Below, in pieces: positions 5,012 to 8,173 of a DNA stretch of 8,173 nucleotides. The stretch comes from an uncultured Prevotellaceae bacterium (GTDB taxonomy: Bacteria; Bacteroidota; Bacteroidia; Bacteroidales; Muribaculaceae): the NCBI GenBank assembly GCA_945645715.1, contig CALZFJ010000073.1, positions 1 to 8,173 of the forward strand. The letters run 5' to 3'. Both the position numbers and the translations under genes were made by a program. Each line of letters opens with the position of its first letter. The stretch's first letter is position 1. The notes beneath the pieces are model-generated. The model saw nothing but the letters and a program-made list of their open reading frames with translations, was not told the DNA's origin and ran no database searches.

Positions 5012-5989
5012 ATGAAAAAATTATTCGTATTATCGTGCGTGGCACTTGCAACACTTGCATCGTGCTCGAAGAGCGAGGACATTGAGGCTCCTCAGGCTCA
5101 GAAGGAGATAGCTTTCAGCGTGGCTACCGACAAATCGCGCGCCCCGATTGAGGGAACTTCATTTGCTAATGACCAGAAAATCTATGTTTCGGCTTACAAC
5201 TCTGTGAGTGGAAAGTATTTCTCAGGGGTAGCGTTTAGTAAAAAAGATGGAGACACATGGAAAGCCGGCAAATATTGGCCTGTAAATGGCGTAACAAGCT
5301 TCCTGGCTTATGCCGCTACCGGTGATGTTACTTCATTCAACCCGACTTGGGGTGCAAAATATGCCGATAATGTTGTGTTCGATATTGCAAGCGGTTTCTA
5401 TAAAGCAGAAACTGGCACTACAACTACAACTACAACTCCTTATATCGACCTCCTCTATGCAAGTGGTGAGCAAGCGGAAGAGAAAAAGTACGACCCAGTT
5501 TCGATGAAATTCCAGCACACAGGTGCGTGGGTGGTATTCAATGTAAAGCTTACTTCCGCTTTGACTGATGCAACGGTTACTTTGAACTCATTCCAGCTTG
5601 CAAATCTCTTTAAGGGTGGCAAGGTCGTTGTTGATAACACCACATACGCCGGTGCAAAGGCTTCGTGGGACTTCACCGGCGTTGCTGCAGCTGACTATGG
5701 TGTAGAGAGCTTCACTGCATCAAAAGAACTCTCTGCAACTCCGTATGAATTCGGTGCAATCATTCCCGAGCAGAACCAGACTGCAATCAAGTTCAACTAC
5801 ACTCTTTCTTCAACAGGTGCTGCATTTGATGCTCAAACAGTTAATTTTGAGTATCCTTTGAGCCGCTTCAACAAGTGGGAGATGGGCAAGAAGTATGTTT
5901 ACAACATCACCATCACCTTCAATGAGATAGAGATTAAACCTTCTGTTACGGATTGGGGTGATCCCACCGACACCGCCATTGGTATTTAA
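5012..5989 (+). CDS. Fimbrillin-family lipoprotein, probable major shaft subunit
   Basis: This 325-residue protein has a classic lipoprotein signal (MKKLFVLSCVALATLASC, lipobox LASC, Cys18). SRA follows at residues 42-44. In type V pilins, cleavage after an Arg here releases the mature subunit and frees the groove for strand exchange. The rest is beta-rich, with KYWPVNGVTSFLAYA (about 88-102) typical of fimbrillins, and ends with FNEIEIKPSVTDWGDP, whose V-T-D-W matches the next fimbrillin. Seven Thr codons in a row (136-142) form a likely surface loop. The gene is visibly AT-richer than its neighbours and favours codons ending in T or A (GCT, ACT, GTA), which together with its place before a strong intergenic hairpin suggests high expression as the main shaft protein. 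It starts 38 bases after the DUF5119 gene behind an AT-rich leader. Shaft versus tip role is inferred. Confidence 0.8.
   Translation: MKKLFVLSCVALATLASCSKSEDIEAPQAQKEIAFSVATDKSRAPIEGTSFANDQKIYVSAYNSVSGKYFSGVAFSKKDGDTWKAGKYWPVNGVTSFLAYAATGDVTSFNPTWGAKYADNVVFDIASGFYKAETGTTTTTTTPYIDLLYASGEQAEEKKYDPVSMKFQHTGAWVVFNVKLTSALTDATVTLNSFQLANLFKGGKVVVDNTTYAGAKASWDFTGVAAADYGVESFTASKELSATPYEFGAIIPEQNQTAIKFNYTLSSTGAAFDAQTVNFEYPLSRFNKWEMGKKYVYNITITFNEIEIKPSVTDWGDPTDTAIGI
5417..5437 (+). repeat. In-frame ACT/ACA repeat coding for seven threonines
   Basis: Seven consecutive Thr codons alternate ACT and ACA, a hexanucleotide repeat of three and a half units. Slippage by whole units would change the Thr run without breaking the frame, so length may vary between strains. 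It lies in a low-complexity loop of the fimbrillin. Confidence 0.7.
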
Positions 5990-6028
5990 TTTTGGCCATG
6001 AGAAACCTTCAATAATAATCACGCTTCG

Positions 6029-6056
6029 GCTGTGGGGGACTGACCGCCCCCACAGC
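6029..6056 (+). terminator. GC-rich hairpin between fimbrillin genes, likely attenuator
   Basis: A perfect 10-bp stem, GCTGTGGGGG (6029-6038) with CCCCCACAGC (6047-6056), closes an 8-base loop. It lies 40 bases after one fimbrillin gene and 8 bases before the next ATG. Only TTCT follows, so it is more likely a partial terminator or an mRNA-stabilising 3' end than a full stop. It could keep the downstream subunits less abundant than the shaft protein. Confidence 0.6.
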
Positions 6057-6064
6057 TTCTAATT

Positions 6065-7093
6065 ATGAACAACGCATATACTAAAATATTACTTCTTGCG
6101 GCTTTGCTGCTTGGCGGTTGCGCCGAAAATGAGCCGATAGCCGACGCGACGATGCACGAAATCGCCGTAGGTCCCGCTATTGCCTCTGACGATGCCTCCC
6201 GCGCCACTCCGGTCACGTCGCTCGCGGACTTGAGCGGGCTTGAAATCAGCGTGAAGCGCAATGGCACCGGCAGGGACTATTTCACCGATGTGGCTACTCC
6301 GTCGGGCGATGTTTTCTCATTCTCCACTCCCCACTACTGGCTGCCGGGTGCTCCGCTCGACTTCTACGCCTACACTCAGTCGCCACACATCAGCAATCTG
6401 AGCATTGCAAATGGTGCGGTGAATTTCAGCTATTCGGGCAGCGTCGATGGTGTGACTACCGACGGTGCCGATATCCTCACCGGCATGGCGTTCGGGCTTG
6501 AATATACCGACACCCAAGGTGGCGTTGTGCCAATCAAGTTGAGCCATGCCCTGTCGCTGATTGAGTTCGCTGTTGCCTACGAAGATGATGCCGAGGGCAA
6601 CCGCACCTCAAAAATAGGCAACGATATCATCATCACAGGCGTTGCGCTGCACAACCTTTCGCGTGAGGGCTCGTGCATGGCATCGATGACGCTCTGCGAA
6701 TGGACTCCGGGCAATCCCACAGAGTGGATTGAGGCTGATTTCACCAGACAGGCGGCTGCCGATGAGCAGGTGGATTTCAAGGCTGCTGATGGTACGCCTA
6801 TGTGCGGACTGCGCGTGGGTCGCGACATCTTTGCCGGAGACCTTATCAACACCGCCGACCGCTCCAAGGCACTGATTGTAGTTCCGGGGCAGACGCTCAG
6901 CGAGATGCGTGTGTCGTTTGTGGAGGGTTCACCCGCAATCTACAGTAAGTCGTTCCCGATTGAGCCAATCCGTCTGCAACCGGGCAAATACTACCGCTTC
7001 TACCTCTCCATCAAGTCGAACAACGTGAGTGTGTGGAGTACGAAAGTCACCGACTGGATTGAGGCAGATGGGGGTGAAATTACATTGAAATAA
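6065..7093 (+). CDS. Fimbrillin-family lipoprotein, second subunit (probable accessory or tip component)
   Basis: This 342-residue protein has a lipoprotein signal with lipobox LGGC (Cys19) and an SRA motif at 45-47, as in the gene before it. It has the Mfa1-like fimbrillin layout: a first domain with FSTPHYWLPGAPLDFYAYT (about 85-105), then the bridging segment IKLSHALSLIEFAVAY (about 158-173), and a second beta domain ending in LQPGKYYRFYLSIK and KVTDWIEADGG. The LSHAL-type segment and the GKYY strand before a terminal V-T-D-W are hallmarks I associate with PF13149 (Mfa_like_1). It is GC-richer than the preceding fimbrillin and resembles the rest of the locus in codon use. The stop codon is directly followed by a heptamer tandem array. 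Minor fimbrillins downstream of the shaft gene usually form the pilus tip, so that role is inferred here. Confidence 0.8.
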   Translation: MNNAYTKILLLAALLLGGCAENEPIADATMHEIAVGPAIASDDASRATPVTSLADLSGLEISVKRNGTGRDYFTDVATPSGDVFSFSTPHYWLPGAPLDFYAYTQSPHISNLSIANGAVNFSYSGSVDGVTTDGADILTGMAFGLEYTDTQGGVVPIKLSHALSLIEFAVAYEDDAEGNRTSKIGNDIIITGVALHNLSREGSCMASMTLCEWTPGNPTEWIEADFTRQAAADEQVDFKAADGTPMCGLRVGRDIFAGDLINTADRSKALIVVPGQTLSEMRVSFVEGSPAIYSKSFPIEPIRLQPGKYYRFYLSIKSNNVSVWSTKVTDWIEADGGEITLK

Positions 7094-7191
7094 AGAGGTG
7101 AGAGGTAAGAGATAAGAGGTAAGGGGTAAGAGGTTACAGGTGAGAGGTAAGAGGTAAGAGGTGAGAGGTAAGAGGTTTCAGGTAAGGGGTA
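7094..7191 (+). repeat. Heptanucleotide tandem repeat, 14 units, consensus AGAGGTA
   Basis: Starting at the base after the TAA of the preceding gene, 14 units of exactly 7 bases follow without insertion or deletion. Six are AGAGGTA itself; three are variants ending in G (AGAGGTG twice fully, ACAGGTG once), two are AGAGGTT, two AGGGGTA, with single AGAGATA and TCAGGTA units. The array fills the whole gap up to 12 bases before the first in-frame ATG of the next gene. It is purine-rich on the coding strand, and most units contain GAGGT, which can pair with the 16S anti-Shine-Dalgarno sequence. Copy number is likely variable. Confidence 0.9.
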
Positions 7192-7223
7192 ATGGATAAA
7201 AAATGGATATTAAAGATAGGATA

Positions 7224-8173
7224 ATGGCAAAATGGTTGAAATATAGGGCGTGGTGGCTTATGGCGCTGCCTCTCATCGCTGCTTGCGGCGATGATGCTCC
7301 CGCTGTACCCGCTGCCGACGAGGTGCGTTACTCCGATGTGCCTATTGTGCCTACGGCGTCGATTGTGTCGGCTAAGCTGTCGCGTGCCGACTTTGAGGGT
7401 CCGGTGAACGGCACTACTTTCACACCGAGCACCACCAAGATTTTTGGCGTTACGGCTTATCTGGGCTACGATGTTCCCACCGACTGGTCCTCCAATTCGC
7501 GACTGAATTTCTCGGCTGTGAACTGTAACGACAAGGGTACTTATGAGTTCGATGAGTGGAAATATTATCCGCTCGACTACCGCACCTATTTCTACGCTTT
7601 CTCGCCGATGATTCATTGCACCTACTCTGAGGGTAGTGCCACCGAGCACCCCAAGGTGACCTACACCATCACCGGGCGCGAGGACGTGATGTGGAGCTGC
7701 AATACCGACGGAATCCTCAAGCATGTGGACCCGGCATTGCAGGAGCAGCCCAACTTCCAATTCTCGCACCGCCTGCAGCGTGTGATTTTTCAGGTGCGCC
7801 GCACTGCAAGTGTGCCGGCAACGGTGAAAATCGACCGCATCAGCATCAATGGGCTTTACAATGTGTGCACTCTCGACATTGTCACAGGCGAATTGACATT
7901 TGATAAAACCCAGCCTACAGTGTCGCTCACAGCCACCTATTCACTGAGCCCGACCACAGACTACCAGACCTATCCTTTCGACATAATGTTTGAGGCAGGA
8001 GTGAAGGAGTTCGACATCACCCTTGTGCTCGACGGCACCAACTATAATGCCCACGTCACACTCAGCGGCGAGCACGCCGGAGAGGCAGGCTACAAACATA
8101 TAGTGAAGCTCACCGTCGATGGTGTTTCGCTCAACCTCGAAGCGCCGCAGATTGTTGAGTGGGACGATTTTTC
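7224..8173 (+). CDS. Fimbrillin-family lipoprotein, third subunit (3' end outside window)
   Basis: The frame is open to the window edge, giving at least 316 residues from the ATG at 7224. That start yields a normal lipoprotein signal: basic MAKWLKYR, hydrophobic core, lipobox IAAC with Cys21. The ATG at 7203 would add seven residues and is possible; an in-frame TAA at 7197-7199 limits the gene upstream. SRA appears at residues 53-55. Fimbrillin features include YYPLDYRTYFYAFSP, a central FSHRLQRVIFQVRR that parallels the LSHAL segment of the previous gene, and IVEWDD at the very end, comparable to the terminal V-T-D-W of its two neighbours, so the true stop should lie within a few tens of codons. 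It has two extra Cys in the visible body region around YPLDYRTYFYAFSP and MWSCNTDG. It is probably a tip or accessory subunit, and its translation may depend on the heptamer array just upstream. Confidence 0.75.
   Translation, partial: MAKWLKYRAWWLMALPLIAACGDDAPAVPAADEVRYSDVPIVPTASIVSAKLSRADFEGPVNGTTFTPSTTKIFGVTAYLGYDVPTDWSSNSRLNFSAVNCNDKGTYEFDEWKYYPLDYRTYFYAFSPMIHCTYSEGSATEHPKVTYTITGREDVMWSCNTDGILKHVDPALQEQPNFQFSHRLQRVIFQVRRTASVPATVKIDRISINGLYNVCTLDIVTGELTFDKTQPTVSLTATYSLSPTTDYQTYPFDIMFEAGVKEFDITLVLDGTNYNAHVTLSGEHAGEAGYKHIVKLTVDGVSLNLEAPQIVEWDDF

Noticed and set aside
7094..7191. CRISPR array
   Set aside because: The units are 7 bases in direct tandem with no spacers.
7134..7769. Minus-strand open frame of about 211 codons opposite the third fimbrillin
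   Set aside because: Its C-terminal part is a translated heptamer array (repeating Leu/Thr/Ser/His) and the plus strand carries a proper lipoprotein.

Overview
The window looks like chromosome of a Bacteroidales bacterium, plausibly of the Muribaculaceae/Bacteroides/Prevotella type, although the genus cannot be fixed from this sequence. The reasons are an NqrF C-terminus, matches to the Bacteroidales promoter element TAnnTTTG, mostly A/T-rich translation starts without Shine-Dalgarno sequences, DUF3575 and DUF5119 proteins, and a run of fimbrillin-family lipoproteins. All credible genes are on the + strand.

Layout. Positions 3-350 hold the 3' end of nqrF (Na+-pumping NADH:quinone reductase), closed by a strong hairpin terminator at 399-434. 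Positions 549-965 encode a small zinc-ribbon plus TM2-domain membrane protein, preceded by a possible ECF-sigma-type promoter and followed by a long hairpin at 1023-1067. Positions 1271-2254 encode a tyrosine recombinase. Immediately after it lies a segment of about 230 bp bounded by 27-bp inverted repeats (2238-2264 and 2472-2498; 26 of 27 positions match). The segment holds promoter-like elements pointing in both directions and an operator-like dyad. A 178-nt leader follows, ending in two near-identical 22-bp direct repeats that abut the next start codon.

Positions 2677 to the window end hold a type V (FimA/Mfa1-like) fimbrial operon: an outer-membrane DUF3575 protein, a DUF5119 (FimB/Mfa2-like) lipoprotein overlapping it by 4 nt, an AT-richer fimbrillin that is probably the major shaft subunit, a GC-rich intergenic hairpin, a second fimbrillin, a 14-unit heptanucleotide tandem array, and a third fimbrillin cut by the window end.

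Reading of the whole. The recombinase, inverted repeats and promoter-bearing spacer just upstream of a fimbrial operon fit a phase-variation switch: the recombinase would flip the segment and turn pilus expression on or off. The left repeat contains the recombinase stop codon, and its layout is such that the stop survives inversion. Which orientation is ON cannot be decided from sequence, because each orientation places a TAnnTTTG-type element facing the operon. Inside the operon, the intergenic hairpin and the heptamer array are candidate devices for setting the relative amounts of the three fimbrillins.
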